A DNA stretch of 64,000 bases, taken from positions 248,001-312,000 of the forward strand of contig CANPUZ010000059.1 of NCBI GenBank assembly GCA_947579665.1, in the 5' to 3' direction. The notes below the pieces were generated by a model, which made no database searches, was not told where the DNA came from, and saw only the letters and a list, made by a program, of their open reading frames with translations. The position numbers and the translations under genes are program-made. Source of the DNA: Sympetrum striolatum (taxonomy: Eukaryota > Arthropoda > Insecta > Odonata > Libellulidae). Shown here in pieces: positions 13,036 to 25,214 of this stretch. Position 1 is the stretch's first letter. Each line of letters starts with the position of its first letter.

Positions 13036-13730
13036 ATCACGAAATTACCGAAAAAAGGGACGAAAACGGATAATTTTAACGAAATTTCTATTTTTTTCCT
13101 GTATTTACTCGATTTTTTCCACATTTTATGACGAAATTACCAAATAAAGGGACGAAAAAACGGATAATTTTTGCGAAATTTTTATATTTTTCCTCAATTT
13201 ACTATTTTTTCTTCATCATTTTATCAGGAAATTACCGAAAAAAGGGACGATAACGGATACTTTTAGCGAAATTTCTATTTTTTCCTCAACTCGTTTTTTT
13301 TCCTCATTTAAGACGAAATTACCGAATAAAGGTACGAAAACGGATATTTTAGCGAAATTTTTATTTTTTTCCTCAATTTACTCGTTTTTCTTCTTCATTT
13401 TATCACGAAATTACCGAAGACAGGGACGAAAACAGATAATTTTAGCGAAATTTTTATTTTTTTTCCTCAATTTACTCGTTTATTTTCCTCATTTTATAAC
13501 AAAATTACCGAAAAAAGGGTCGAAAACGGATAATTTTAGCAAATTTTCTATTTTTTCCCCAATTTACTGGTTTTTTTCCGTATTTTATCACGAAGTTACC
13601 GAAAAAAGGGACGAAAACGGATAATTTAAGCGAAATATTTATTTTTCTCCTTCATTTGTTCTTTTTTTTCATCATTTTATGACGAAATTACCGAAAAAAG
13701 TAACGAAAACGGATAATTTTAGCGAAATTT
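12995..13730 (+). repeat. Block repeated from 6720-7380, copy 2
   Basis: Corresponds to the monomers just upstream of the 2,807 bp unit, at an offset of 6,256 and then about 6,350 after an extra monomer near 13320-13410. It contains the unusual GAAGACAGGGACG variant near 13417 and ACTGGTTTTTTTCC near 13566 (also at 7217). Confidence 0.8.
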
Positions 13731-15610
13731 CTATTTTTTCCTCTATTAACTCGTTTTTTTCCTCATTTTATATCGAAATTACCGAAAAAAGGGACGAAAA
13801 CGGATAATTTTATCGAAATTTTCATTTTTTTCCTCTATTTAGTCGTTTTTTTTCCTCATTTTAAGACGAAATTACCGAAAAAAGGGACGAAAATGGATAA
13901 TTTTAGCGAAATTTCAATTTTTTTTCTCTATTTACTCGTTTTTTTCCCTCATTTTATGACGAAATTACCGAAAAAAGGAACGATAACGGATAATTTTAGC
14001 GAAATTTGTATTTTTGTCCTCTATTTACTCGATTTTTTTCCTCATTTTACGACGAAATAACCGAAAAAAGGGACGAAAATGGATAATTTGAGCGAAATTT
14101 TTATTTTTTTCCTAAATTTACTCGTTTTTCTTCATCATTTTATCACGAAATTACCGAAAAAATGGACGAAAATGGATAATTTTAGCGAAATTTTTATTTT
14201 TTCCTCAATTTACTCGTTTTTTTTCCTCATTTTATGACGAGATTACCGAAAAAAGGAACGAAAATGGATAATTTTAGCGAAATTTCTATTTTTTTCTCTA
14301 TTTATTCGATTTTCCTCTATTTACTCGTTTTTTTTCCTCATTTTATGACGAAATTACCGAAAAAAGGGACGAAAACGGATAATCTTAGCGAAATTTCTAT
14401 ATTTTCCTCAATTTGCTCGTTTTTTTTCCTCATTTTATTACGAAATTACCGATAAAATGGATGAAAACGGATAATTTTAGCGAAATTTTAATTTTTTTCC
14501 TCTATTTACTCGATATTTTTCCTCATTTTATGACGTAATTACCGAAAAAAGGGATGAAAACGGATAATTTTTGCGAAATTTCTATTTTTTCCTCTATTTA
14601 CCCGTTTTTTTTCCAGATTTTATGGCGAAATTACAGATAAAATGGACGAAAAGGGATAATTTTAGCGAAATTTTTATTTTTTTCCTCAATTTACTCGTTT
14701 TTCTTCATCATTTTATCACGAAATTAACAAAAAAAGGGACGACAACGGATAATTTTAATGAAATTTCTATTTTTTTCCTTTATTTACTCGATTTTTTTTC
14801 GAAATTTTATGTCGAAATTACCGAATAAAGGGACAAAAACGGATAATTTTAGCGAAATTTCAATTTTTTTCTCTATTTACTCGTTTTTTTCCTACTTTTA
14901 TGGCGAAAATACCGAAAAAAGGGACGAAAACGGATAATTATAGCGAAATTTTTATTTTATTCCTCAATTTACTCGCTTTTTTTTCCTCAATTTTTGACGA
15001 AATTACCGAAAAAAGGGACGAAAACGGATAATTGTAGCGAAACTTCTCTTTTTTACTCTATTTACTCGTTTTTCTTCCTCATTTTATGACGAAATTACCG
15101 AAACAAGGGACGAAAACGGATAATTTTAGCGAAATTTCTATTTTTTCTTCAATTTACTCGTTTTCTTCATCATTTTATCACGAAATTACCGAAAAAAGGG
15201 ACGTAAACGGAAAATTTTATCAAAATTTTTATTTTTTTCCTCAATTTACTCGTTTTTTTCCGCATTTTATGACGAAATTACCAAAAAAGGGACGGTAACG
15301 GATAATTTTAGTGAAATTTCTATTTTTTCCTCTATTTACTCATTTTTTTTCCTCATTTAATGTCGAAATTACCGAAAAAAGGAACGAAAACGGATAATTT
15401 AATCGATATTTTTATTTTTTCCTCTATTTGCTCGTTTTTTTTTTCATTTGATGACGAAATTACCGAAAAAAGGGACGATAACGGATAATTTTAGCGAAAT
15501 TTCTATTTTTTTCCTCTATTTGCTTGTTTTTTTTTATTCATTATATGACGAAATTTCCGAAAAAAGGGACGAAAACGGATAATTTTTGCGAAATTTTTAT
15601 TTTTTTCCTC
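13731..15610 (+). repeat. Third, shortened copy of the 2,807 bp family
   Basis: Begins at the same CTATTTTTTCCTCTATTAAC junction as the intact copies (offset 6,350 from copy 1) and keeps their marker order up to the TGCTTG monomer near 15520. Several monomers are missing, so the offset falls to about 6,053 near 15.1 kb and 5,961 near 15.5 kb. Divergence is greater than between copies 1 and 2, so it is older. Confidence 0.78.
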
Positions 15611-16807
15611 AATTTAGTCGTTTTTCTTCATCATTATATCACGAAATTACCGAAAAAAGGGACGATAACGGATAATTTTAGCGAAATTTCTATTTACCTC
15701 TATTTACCCGTTTTTTTCCTCATTTTATGACGAAATTACCGAAAAAAGGGCCGAAAACGGATAATTTTAATGAAATTTCTATTTTTTCCTTTATTTACTC
15801 CATTTTTTCTCATTTTATGACGAAATTACCGAAAAAAGGGTCGATATCGGATAATTTTAGCGAAATTTTTATTTTTTTTTTCAATTTAGTCGTTTTTTTT
15901 CCTCATTTTATGTCGAAATTAACGATAAAAAGGACGAAAACGGATAATTTTTGCGAAATTTCTATTTTTTCCTCAATTTACTCGTTTTTTTCCTCATTTT
16001 ATGACGAAATTATCGAAAAAAGGGCCGAAAACGGATAATTTTAGCGAAATTTTTATTTTTTTTCTCAATTTACTCGTTTTTTTCCTCATTTATGCCGAAA
16101 ATACCAAAAAAAGGGACAAAAAAGGATAATTTTTGCGAAATTTCTATTTTTTTCCTCTATTTACTCGTTTTTTTCCTCATTTTATGACGAAATTACCGAA
16201 AAAAGGGACGAAAACGGATAATTTTTGCGAAATTTGTATTTTTTCCTCTATTTACTCGATTTTTTCTCATTTTATGACTAAATTACCGAAAAAAGGGACG
16301 AAAACGGAAAATTTTAGCGAAATTTCTATTTTTTCCTCTAATTACTCGTTTTTTTCCTCATTTTATGACGAAATTACCGAAAAAAGGGATGAAAACGGAT
16401 AATTTTAGCAAAATTTTTATTTTCTACCTCAATTTACACGTTTTTTATCCTTTTTTTATGACGAAATTACCGAGAAAAGGGACGATAACGGATAATTTTA
16501 TCGAAATTTTTATTTTTTTCCCCTATTTGCTCGTTTTTTTTTCCTCATTTTATGACGATTTTACCAAAAAAAGGGACGAAAACGGATAAATTTATCGAAA
16601 TTTTTATTTCTTTCCTCTATTTGCTCGTTTTTTTTCTTCATTTTATCACGAAATTACCGAAAAAAGGGACGAAAACAGATATTTTAGCGAAATTTCTATT
16701 TTTTCCTCTATTAACTCGTTTTTTTCCTCATTTTATATCGAAGTTACCGAAAAAAGGGACGAAAACGGTTAATTTATCGAAATTTTTATTTTTTTCCTCA
16801 ATTTAGT
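15611..16807 (+). repeat. Type I monomers, mixed subtypes
   Basis: About 13 monomers. The stretch 15690-16000 (ATTTACCTCTATTTACCC, GGGCCG, TCGATATCGG, GTCGAAATTAACGATAAAAA) recurs as a cassette near 18.84-19.10, 31.97-32.24, 34.73-34.99, 37.39-37.66, 39.95-40.21, 42.25-42.50, 45.47-45.73 and 48.69-48.94 kb. The rest, 16.0-16.8 kb, has no close adjacent partner. No gene seen. Confidence 0.8.
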
Positions 16808-17359
16808 CGTTTTTTTTCCTCATTTTATGACGAAATTACCGAAAAAAGGGACGAAAATGGATAATTTTAGCGAAATTTCAATTTTTTTCCTCTATTTACT
16901 CGTTTTTTTTCCTCATTTTATGACGAAATTACCGAAAAAAGGGACGATAACGGATAATTTTAGCGAAATTTCTATTTTCGTCCTGTATTTACTCGATTTT
17001 TTTCCTCATTTTACGACGAAATAACCGAAAAAAGGGACGAAATTGGATAATTTGAGCGAAATTTTTATTTTTTTCCTCAATTTACTCGTTTTTCTTCATC
17101 ATTTTATCACGAAATTACCGAAAAAATGGACGAAAACGGATAATTTTAGCGAAAATTTATTTTTTTCCTCTATTTACTCGATTTTTTCCTCATTTAATGA
17201 CGTAATTACCGAAAAAAGAGTAGAAAACGGATAATTTTTGCGAAATTCTATTTTTTCCTCTATTTACCCGTTTTTTTCCTCATTTTATGGCGAAATTACC
17301 GAAAAAAGGGACGAAAATTGATAATTTTAGCGAAATTTTTATTTTTTCCTCAATTTACT
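16808..17359 (+). repeat. 552 bp tandem duplication, copy 1
   Basis: Six monomers (6 x 92 bp) repeated directly from 17360. Shared markers are GGGACGATAACGG, TTTTACGACGAAATAACC, GGATAATTTGAGCG (17043/17595), GCGAAAATTTATTTTTTTCC and AAAGAGTAGAAAACGG. Confidence 0.88.
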
Positions 17360-17911
17360 CGTTTTTTTTCCTCATTTTATGACGAAATTACCGAAAAAAG
17401 GGACGAAAATGGATAATTTTAGCGAAATTTCAATTTTTTTCCTCTATTTACTCGTTTTTTTTCCTCATTTTATGACGAAATTACCGAAAAAAGGGACGAT
17501 AACGGATAATTTTAGCGAAATTTCTATTTTTGTCCTCTATTTACTCGATTTTTTTCCTCATTTTACGACGAAATAACCGAAAAAAGGGACGAAAATGGAT
17601 AATTTGAGCGAAATTTTTATTTTTTTTCCTCAATTTACTCGTTTTTCTTCATCATTTTATCACGAAATTACCGAAAAAATGGACGAAAACGGATAATTTT
17701 AGCGAAAATTTATTTTTTTCCTCTATTTACTCGATTTTTTCCTCATTTAATGACGTAATTACCGAAAAAAGAGTAGAAAACGGATAATTTTTGCGAATTT
17801 CTATTTTTTCCTCTATTTACCCGTGTTTTTTCTCATTTTATGGCGAAATTACCGAAAAAAGGGACGAAAATGGATAATTTTAGCGAAATTTTTATTTTTT
17901 CCTCAATTTAC
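17360..17911 (+). repeat. 552 bp tandem duplication, copy 2
   Basis: A direct copy of 16808-17359, with a few substitutions and single-base length changes, for example GTCCTCTATTT in place of GTCCTGTATTT near 17532. Confidence 0.88.
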
Positions 17912-19080
17912 TCGTTTTTTTCCTCATTTTATAACGAGATTACCGAAAAAAGGAACGATAACGGATAATTTTAGCGAAATTTCTATTTTTTTCTCTATTT
18001 ATTCGATTTTCCTCTATTTACTCGTTCTTTTTCCTCATTTTATGACGAAATTACCGAAAAAAGGGACGAAAACGGATAATTTTAGCGAAATTTCTATATT
18101 TTCCTCAATTTGCTCGTTTTTTTTTTCCTCATTTTATGACGAAATTACCGATAAAATGGATGAAAACGGATAATTTTAGCGAAATTTTAATTTTTTTCCT
18201 CTATTAACTCGATATTTTTCCTCATTTTATGACGTAGTTACCGAAAAAAGGGATGAAAACGGATAATTTTTGCGAAATTTCTATTTTTTCCTCAATTTAC
18301 TCGTTTTCTTCATCATTTTATCACGAAATTACCGAAAAAAGGGACGAAAACGGAGAATTTTATCGAAATTTTTATTTTTTTCCTCAATTTACTCGTTTTT
18401 TTCCTCATTTTATGACGGAATTACCGAAAAAAGGGACGGTAACGGATAATTTTAGTGAAATTTCTATTTTTTCCTCTATTTACTCGTTTTTTTTCCTCAT
18501 TTAATGTCGAAATTACCGAAAAAAAGGAACGAAAACGGATAATTTAATCGAAAGTTTTATTTTTTCCTATATTTGCTCGTTTTTTTTTTCATTTCATGAC
18601 GAAATTACCGAAAAAAGGGACGAAAACGGATAATTTTAGCGAAATTTCTATTTTTTTCCTCTATTTGCTTGTTTTTTTTTTCTTCATTATATAACGAAAT
18701 TTCCGAAAAAAGGGACGAATACGGATAATTTTTGCGAAATTTTTATTTTTTTCCTCAATTTACTCGTTTTTCTTCATCATTTTATCACGAAATTACGGAA
18801 AAAAGGGACGATAATGGATAATTTTAGCGAAATTTCTATTTACCTCTATTTACCCGTTTTTTTCCTCATTTTATGACGAAATTACCGAAAAAAGGGCCGA
18901 AAACGGATAATTTTAACGAAATTTCTATTTTTTCCTTTATTTACTCCATTTTTTCTCATTTCATGACGAAATTACCGAAAAAAGGGTCGATATCGGATAA
19001 TTTTAGCGAAATTTTTATTTTTTTTTCAATTTAGTCATTTTTTTTCCTCATTTTATGTCGAAATTAACGTTAAAAAGGAC
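17912..19080 (+). repeat. Fourth, shortened relative of the 2,807 bp family
   Basis: Starts with the last expanded 110 bp monomer (17993) and follows the marker order of 14.2-15.9 kb: GATAAAATGGATG, GGGATGAAAACGG, GGGACGGTAACGG, TTTAATCGAAAG, TGCTTG, TTACCTCTATTTACCC, TCGATATCGG and GTCGAAATTAACG. Monomers are missing relative to the intact unit. This is the right-hand limit of that lineage. Confidence 0.72.
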
Positions 19081-19522
19081 GAAAACGGATAATTTTTGCG
19101 AAATTTCTATTTTTCCTCTATTAACTCGTTTTTTTCCTCATTTTATATCGAAATTACCGAAAAAAGGGACGAAAACGGATAATTTTATCGAAATTTTTAT
19201 TTTTTTCCTCTATTTAGTCGTTTTTTTTCCTCATTTTAAGACGAAATTACCGAAAAAAGGGACGAAAATGGATAATTTTAGCGAAATTTCAATTTTTTTC
19301 CTCTATACTCGTTTTTTTTCCTCATTTTATGACGAAATTACCGAAAAAAGGGACGAAAACGGATAATTTTAGCGAAATTTCAATTTTTTTCCTCTATACT
19401 CGTTTTTTTTCCTCATTTTATGACGAAATTACCGAAAAAAGGGACGATAACGGATAATTTTAGCGAAATTTCTATTTTTGTCCTCTATTTACTCGATTGT
19501 TTTCCTCATTTTACGACGAAAT
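19081..19522 (+). repeat. Type I monomers with two short 'CTATACTCG' copies
   Basis: About five monomers. Near 19301 and 19391 the usual CTCTATTTACTCG is shortened to CTCTATACTCG in two successive monomers, so one truncated monomer was probably duplicated. The pair does not recur elsewhere in the window as far as I could see. Confidence 0.75.
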
Positions 19523-22500
19523 AACCGAAAAAAGGGACGAAAATGGATAATTTGAGCGAAATTTTTATTTTTTTCCTCAATTTACTCGTTTTTCTTCATC
19601 ATTTTATCACGAAATTACCGAAAAAATGGACGAAAACGGAAAATTTTAGCGAAAATTTATTTTTTTCCTCTATTTACTCGATTTTTTCCTCATTTAATGA
19701 CGTAATTACCGAAAAAAGGGATGAAAACGGATAATTTTAGCGAAATTTTTATTTTCTACCTCTATTTACCCGTTTTTTTCCTCATTTTATGACGTAATTA
19801 CCGAAAAGAATGACGAACATGGATAATTTTAGCAAAATATCTATTTTTTCCTCTATTTACTCTTTTTTTATCCTCATTTTATGACGAAATTACCGAAAAA
19901 AGGGTCGATATCGGATAATTTTAGCGAAATTTCTATTTTTTCCTCTATTTACTCGTCCTTTTACCTCATTTTATGACGAAATTACCGGAAAAATGGCCGA
20001 AAACGGATAACTTTCGCGAAATTTCTATTTTTTCCTCTATGTACTCGTTTTTTTTTCCTCATTATATGACGAAATTACAGAAAAAAGGGCCGAAAACGGA
20101 TAATTTTAGTGAAAATTTTATTTTTTTTTCTCTATTTACTCGTTTTTTTTCTTCATTTTATGACGATTTTACCAAAAAAAGGGACGAAAACGGATAATTT
20201 TAGCGAAATTTCTATTTTTTCCTCTATTTATTCGTTTTTTCCTCATTTTATGACGAAATTACCGAAAAAAGGGACGAAAACGGATATTTTAGCGAAATTT
20301 CTATTTTTTCCTCTATTTACTCGTTTTTTACCTCATTTTATGACGTAATTACCGAAAAAAATGACAAAAATGGATAATTTTAGCAAAATATCTATTTTTT
20401 CCTCTATTAACTCTTTTTTTTCCTCATTTTATGACGAAATTACCGAAAAAAGGGACGAAAACGGATAATTTTAGCGAAATTTCTATTTTTTCCTCTATTT
20501 ACCCGTTTTTTTCCTCATTTTATGACGAAATTACCGAAAAAAGGGCCGAAAACGGATAATTTTAGCGAAATTTCTATTTTTTCCTTTATTTACTCCATTT
20601 TTTCTCATTTTATGACGAAATTACCGAAAAAAGGGTCGATATCGGATAATTTTAGCAAAATTTCTATTTTTTCCTCTATTTACTCGTCCTTTTACCTCAT
20701 TTAATGACGAAATTACCGAAAAATGGCCGAGAACGGATAACTTTCGCGAAATTTCTATTTTTTCCTCTATGTACTCGTTTTTTTCCTCATTATATGACGA
20801 AATTACAGAAAAAAGGGCCGAAAACGGATAATTTTAGTGAAATTTTTATTTTTTTTTCTCTATTTACTCGTTTTTTTTCCTCATTTTATGACGATTTTAC
20901 CAAAAGAAGGGACGAAAATGGATAATTTTAGCGAAATTTCTATTTTTTCCTCTATTTACTCGTTTTTTCCTCATTTTATGACGAAATTACCGAAAAAAGG
21001 GACGAAAACGGATAATTTTAGCAAAATTTCTATTTTTTCCTCAATTTGCTCGTTTTTTTTCCTCATTTTATGAAGAAATTACCGAAAAAAGGGACGAAAA
21101 AGGATAATTTTAGCGAAATTTTAATTTTTTTCTTCAATTTACTCGTTTTCTTCATCATTTTATCACGAAATTACCGAAAAAAGGGAAGAAAACGGAAAAT
21201 TTTAGCGAAATTTCTATTTTTTTCCTCAAATTTACTCGTTTTTTTCCTCATTTTATGACGAAATTACCAAAACAGGGACGAAAACGGATAATTTTATCGA
21301 AATTTTTATTTTTTCCTCTATTTACTCGTTTTTTTCCTCATTTCATGACGAAATTACCGAAAAAAGAGTTCAAAACGGTAATTTTAGCAAAATTTCAATT
21401 TTTTTCCTCCATTTGCTTGTTTTTTTTCTTCATTTCATGACGAAATTACCGTAAAAAGGGACGAAAACAGAGAATTTTAGCGAAATTTTTATTTTTTTCC
21501 TCAATTTACTCGTTTTTCTTCATCATTTTATCACGAAATTACCGAAAAAAGGGACGAAAACGGATAATTTTAACGAAATTTCTATTTTTTTCATCTATTT
21601 ACTCGATTTTTTTCTTCATTTTATGACGAAATTACCGAAAAAAGGGACGAAAACGGATAATTTTATCGAAATTACTCCTTTTTTCCTCTATTTGCTCGTT
21701 TTTTTTCTTCATTTTATCACGAAATTACCGAAAAAAGGGACGAAATCGGATAATTTTAGCGAAATTTCTATTTTTTCCTCTATTTACCCGTTTTTTCCTC
21801 ATTTTATGACTAAATTACCGAAAAAAGGGCCGAAAACGGATAATTTTAGCGAAATTTCTATATTTTCCTTTATTTACTCCATTTTTTCTCATTTTATGAC
21901 GAAATTACCGAAAAAAGGGTCGATATCGGATAATTTTAGCGAAATTTCTATTTTTTCCTCTATTTACTCGTCCTTTTTCCTCATTTTATGACGAAATAAC
22001 CGAAAAAATGGCCGAAAACGGATAATTTTCGAGAAATTTCTATTTTTCCTCTATTTACTCGTTTTTTTTCCTCATTATATGACGAAATTACAGAAAAAAG
22101 GGCCGAAAACGGTTAATTTTAGCGAAATTTCTATTTTTTCCTCTATTAACTCGTTTTTTCCTTATCTTATGACGAAATTACCGAAAAACGGACGAAAACG
22201 GATAATTTTAGCGAAATTTCTATTTTTTACTCAATTTGCTCGTTTTTTTTCCTCATTTTATGAAGAAATTACCGAAAAAAGGGACGAAAAAGGATAATTT
22301 TAGCGAAATTTTTATTTTTTTCCTCTATTTACTCGTTTTTTTTCATCATTTTATGACGAAATTACCGTAAAAAGGGACGAAAACGGAGAATTTTAGCGAA
22401 ATTTTTATTTTTTTCCTCAATTTACTAATTTTTCTTCATCATTTTGTCACGAAATTACCGAAAAAAGGGACAAAAACGGATAATTTTAGCGAAATTTCTA

Positions 22501-23618
22501 TTTTTTTCCTCCATTTGCTCGTTTTTTTTCTTCATTTTATGACGAAATTACCGTAAGAAGGGACGAAAACAGATAATTTTAGCGAAATTTTTATTTTTTT
22601 CCTCAATTTACTAGTTTTTCTTCATCATTTTATCACGAAATTACCGAAAAAAGGGACGATAACGGATAATTTTAGCGAAATTTCTATTTTTTCCTCAACT
22701 CGTTTTTTTTCCTCATTTTATGTCGAAATTACCGAAAAAACGGACGAAAACGGATAATTTTAACGAAATTTTTTTTTTCCTCTATTTACTCGTTTTTTCC
22801 TCATTTCATGACGAAATTACCGAAAAAAGGGACGAAAACGGATAATTTTAGCGAAATTTCTATTTTTTTCCTCTATATGCTCGTTTTTTTCTTCATTTTA
22901 TGACGAAATTACCGGAAAAAGGGACGAAAACGGATAATTTTAGCGAAATTTCTATTTTTTTCCTGTATTTACTCGATTTTTTTCCACATTTTATGACGAA
23001 ATTACCGAATAAAGGGACGAAAACGGATATTTTAGCGAAATTTTTATTTTTTTCCTCAATTTACTATTTTTTCTTCATTATTTTATCAGGAAATTACCGA
23101 AAAAATGGACGAAAACGGTAAATTTTAGCGAAATTTTAAATTTTTTCCTCTATTTACTCGATTATTTTCCTCATTTGATGACGTAATTACCAAAAAAATG
23201 ATGAAAACAGATAATTTTAGCGAAATTTTTATTTTTTCCTCTATTTGCTTGTTTTTTTTTTTTTTCTTCATTATATGACGAAATTTCCGAAAAAAGGGAC
23301 GAAAACGGATAATTTTTGCGAAATTTTTATTTTTTTCCTCAATTTACTCGTTTTTCTTCATCATTTTATCACAAAATTAACGAAAAAAGGGACGATAACG
23401 GTTAATTTTAGCGAAATTTCTATTTTTTCCTTTATTTACTCCATTTTTTCTCATTTTATGACGAAATTACCGAAAAAAGGGTCGATATCGGATAATTTTA
23501 GCGAAATTTTTATTTTTTTTTCAATTTAGTCGTTTTTTTCCTCATTTTATGTCGAAATTAACGATATTAAGGACGAAAACGGATAATTTTTGCGAAATTT
23601 CTATTTTTTCCTCAATTT
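19523..23618 (+). repeat. ~4.1 kb block, copy 1
   Basis: Shares its variant order with 25215-28880. Offsets are 5,692 (19543/25235, 19973/25665), then 5,602 (20704/26306) and, after about 450 bp present only here (about 21.05-21.50 kb), 5,164 (21991/27155, 22079/27243, 22900/28064). It includes ATTACCGGAAAAATGGCC, GATAACTTTCGCG and ACGATTTTACCAAAAGAAGG. Confidence 0.82.
22331..23618 (+). repeat. 1,288 bp tandem pair, copy 1
   Basis: Fourteen monomers starting at an ACTCGTTTTTTTTCATCATT junction, repeated directly from 23619. It lacks one ~92 bp monomer that copy 2 and the 27.5-28.9 kb copy retain (near 23230). The deleted form has TGCTTG fused into the preceding monomer. Confidence 0.88.
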
Positions 23619-24998
23619 ACTCGTTTTTTTTCATCATTTTATGACGAAATTACCGTAAAAAGGGACGAAAACGGAGAATTTTAGCGAAATTTTTATTTTT
23701 TTCCTCAATTTACTAATTTTTCTTCATCATTTTGTCACGAAATTACCGAAAAAAGGGACAAAAACGGATAATTTTAGCGAAATTTCTATTTTTTTCCTCC
23801 ATTTGCTCGTTTTTTTTCTTCATTTTATGACGAAATTACCGTAAGAAGGGACGAAAACAGATAATTTTAGCGAAATTTTTATTTTTTTCCTCAATTTACT
23901 AGTTTTTCTTCATCATTTTATCACGAAATTACCGAAAAAAGGGACGATAACGGATAATTTTAGCGAAATTTCTATTTTTTCCTCAACTCGTTTTTTTTCC
24001 TCATTTTATGTCGAAATTACCGAAAAAACGGACGAAAACGGATAATTTTAACGAAATTTTTTTTTTTCCTCTATTTACTCGTTTTTTCCTCATTTCATGA
24101 CGAAATTACCGAAAAAAGGGACGAAAACGGATAATTTTAGCGAAATTTCTATTTTTTTCCTCTATATGCTCGTTTTTTTCTTCATTTTATGACGAAATTA
24201 CCGGAAAAAGGGACGAAAACGGATAATTTTAGCGAAATTTCTATTTTTTTCCTGTATTTACTCGATTTTTTTCCACATTTTATGACGAAATTACCGAATA
24301 AAGGGACGAAAACGGATATTTTAGCGAAATTTTTATTTTTTTCCTCAATTTACTATTTTTTCTTCATTATTTTATCAGGAAATTACCGAAAAAATGGACG
24401 AAAACGGTAAATTTTAGCGAAATTTTAAATTTTTTCCTCTATTTACTCGATTATTTTCCTCATTTGATGACGTAATTACCAAAAAAATGATGAAAACAGA
24501 TAATTTTAGCGAAAGTTTTATTTTTTCCTCTATTTGCTCGTTTTTTTTTCATTTCATGACGAAATTACCGAAAAAAGGGACGAAAACGGATAATTTTATC
24601 GAAATTTCTATTTTTTCCCTCTATTTGCTTGTTTTTTTTTTTTTTCTTCATTATATGACGAAATTTCCGAAAAAAAGGGACGAAAACGGATAATTTTTGC
24701 GAAATTTTTATTTTTTTCCTCAATTTACTCGTTTTTCTTCATCATTTTATCACAAAATTAACGAAAAAAGGGACGATAACGGTTAATTTTAGCGAAATTT
24801 CTATTTTTTCCTTTATTTACTCCATTTTTTCTCATTTTATGACGAAATTACCGAAAAAAGGGTCGATATCGGATAATTTTAGCGAAATTTTTATTTTATT
24901 TTCAATTTAGTCGTTTTTTTCCTCATTTTATGTCGAAATTAACGATATTAAGGACGAAAACGGATAATTTTTGCGAAATTTCTATTTTTTCCTCAATT
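23619..24998 (+). repeat. 1,288 bp tandem pair, copy 2 (~1,380 bp)
   Basis: Offset from copy 1 is 1,288 and becomes 1,289 after a T-tract of 11 instead of 10 near 24060. It has one extra monomer near 24510-24610. The rest is near-identical, including GTAAGAAGGGACG and AACGATATTAAGGACG. Confidence 0.88.
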
Positions 24999-25214
24999 TA
25001 CTCGTTTTTTTCCTCATTTTATGACGAAATTACCGATAAAAGGGACGAAAACGGATAATTTTAGCGAAATTTCTATTATTTCCCCTATTAACTCGTTTTT
25101 TTTCCTCATTTTATGACGAAATTATCGAAAAAAGGGCCGAAAACGGATAATTTTAGCGAAATTTTTATTTTTTTTCTCAATTTACTCGTTTTTTTCCTCA
25201 TTTTATATCGAAAT
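24999..25214 (+). repeat. Type I monomers linking two blocks
   Basis: About two monomers (ACCGATAAAAGGGACG, CTATTATTTCC, ATTATCGAAAAAAGGGCC). The first is shared with 28795-28870. Confidence 0.75.

Larger units (their letters stand above)
335..18030 (+). repeat. Expanded 110 bp monomers with an 18 bp internal duplication (nine copies)
   Basis: Nine monomers contain CTCTATTTATTCGATTTTCC followed by CTCTATTTACTCG (the first has CTCCATTTGCTCG), which duplicates the CTCTATTTA-TCG subunit and lengthens the monomer by about 18 bp. The second CTCT-type element follows starts near 335, 723, 2033, 7947, 8427, 10753, 11234, 14296 and 17993. I found none downstream of 18.1 kb. The variant is a good marker for the left third of the array. 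Confidence 0.85.
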
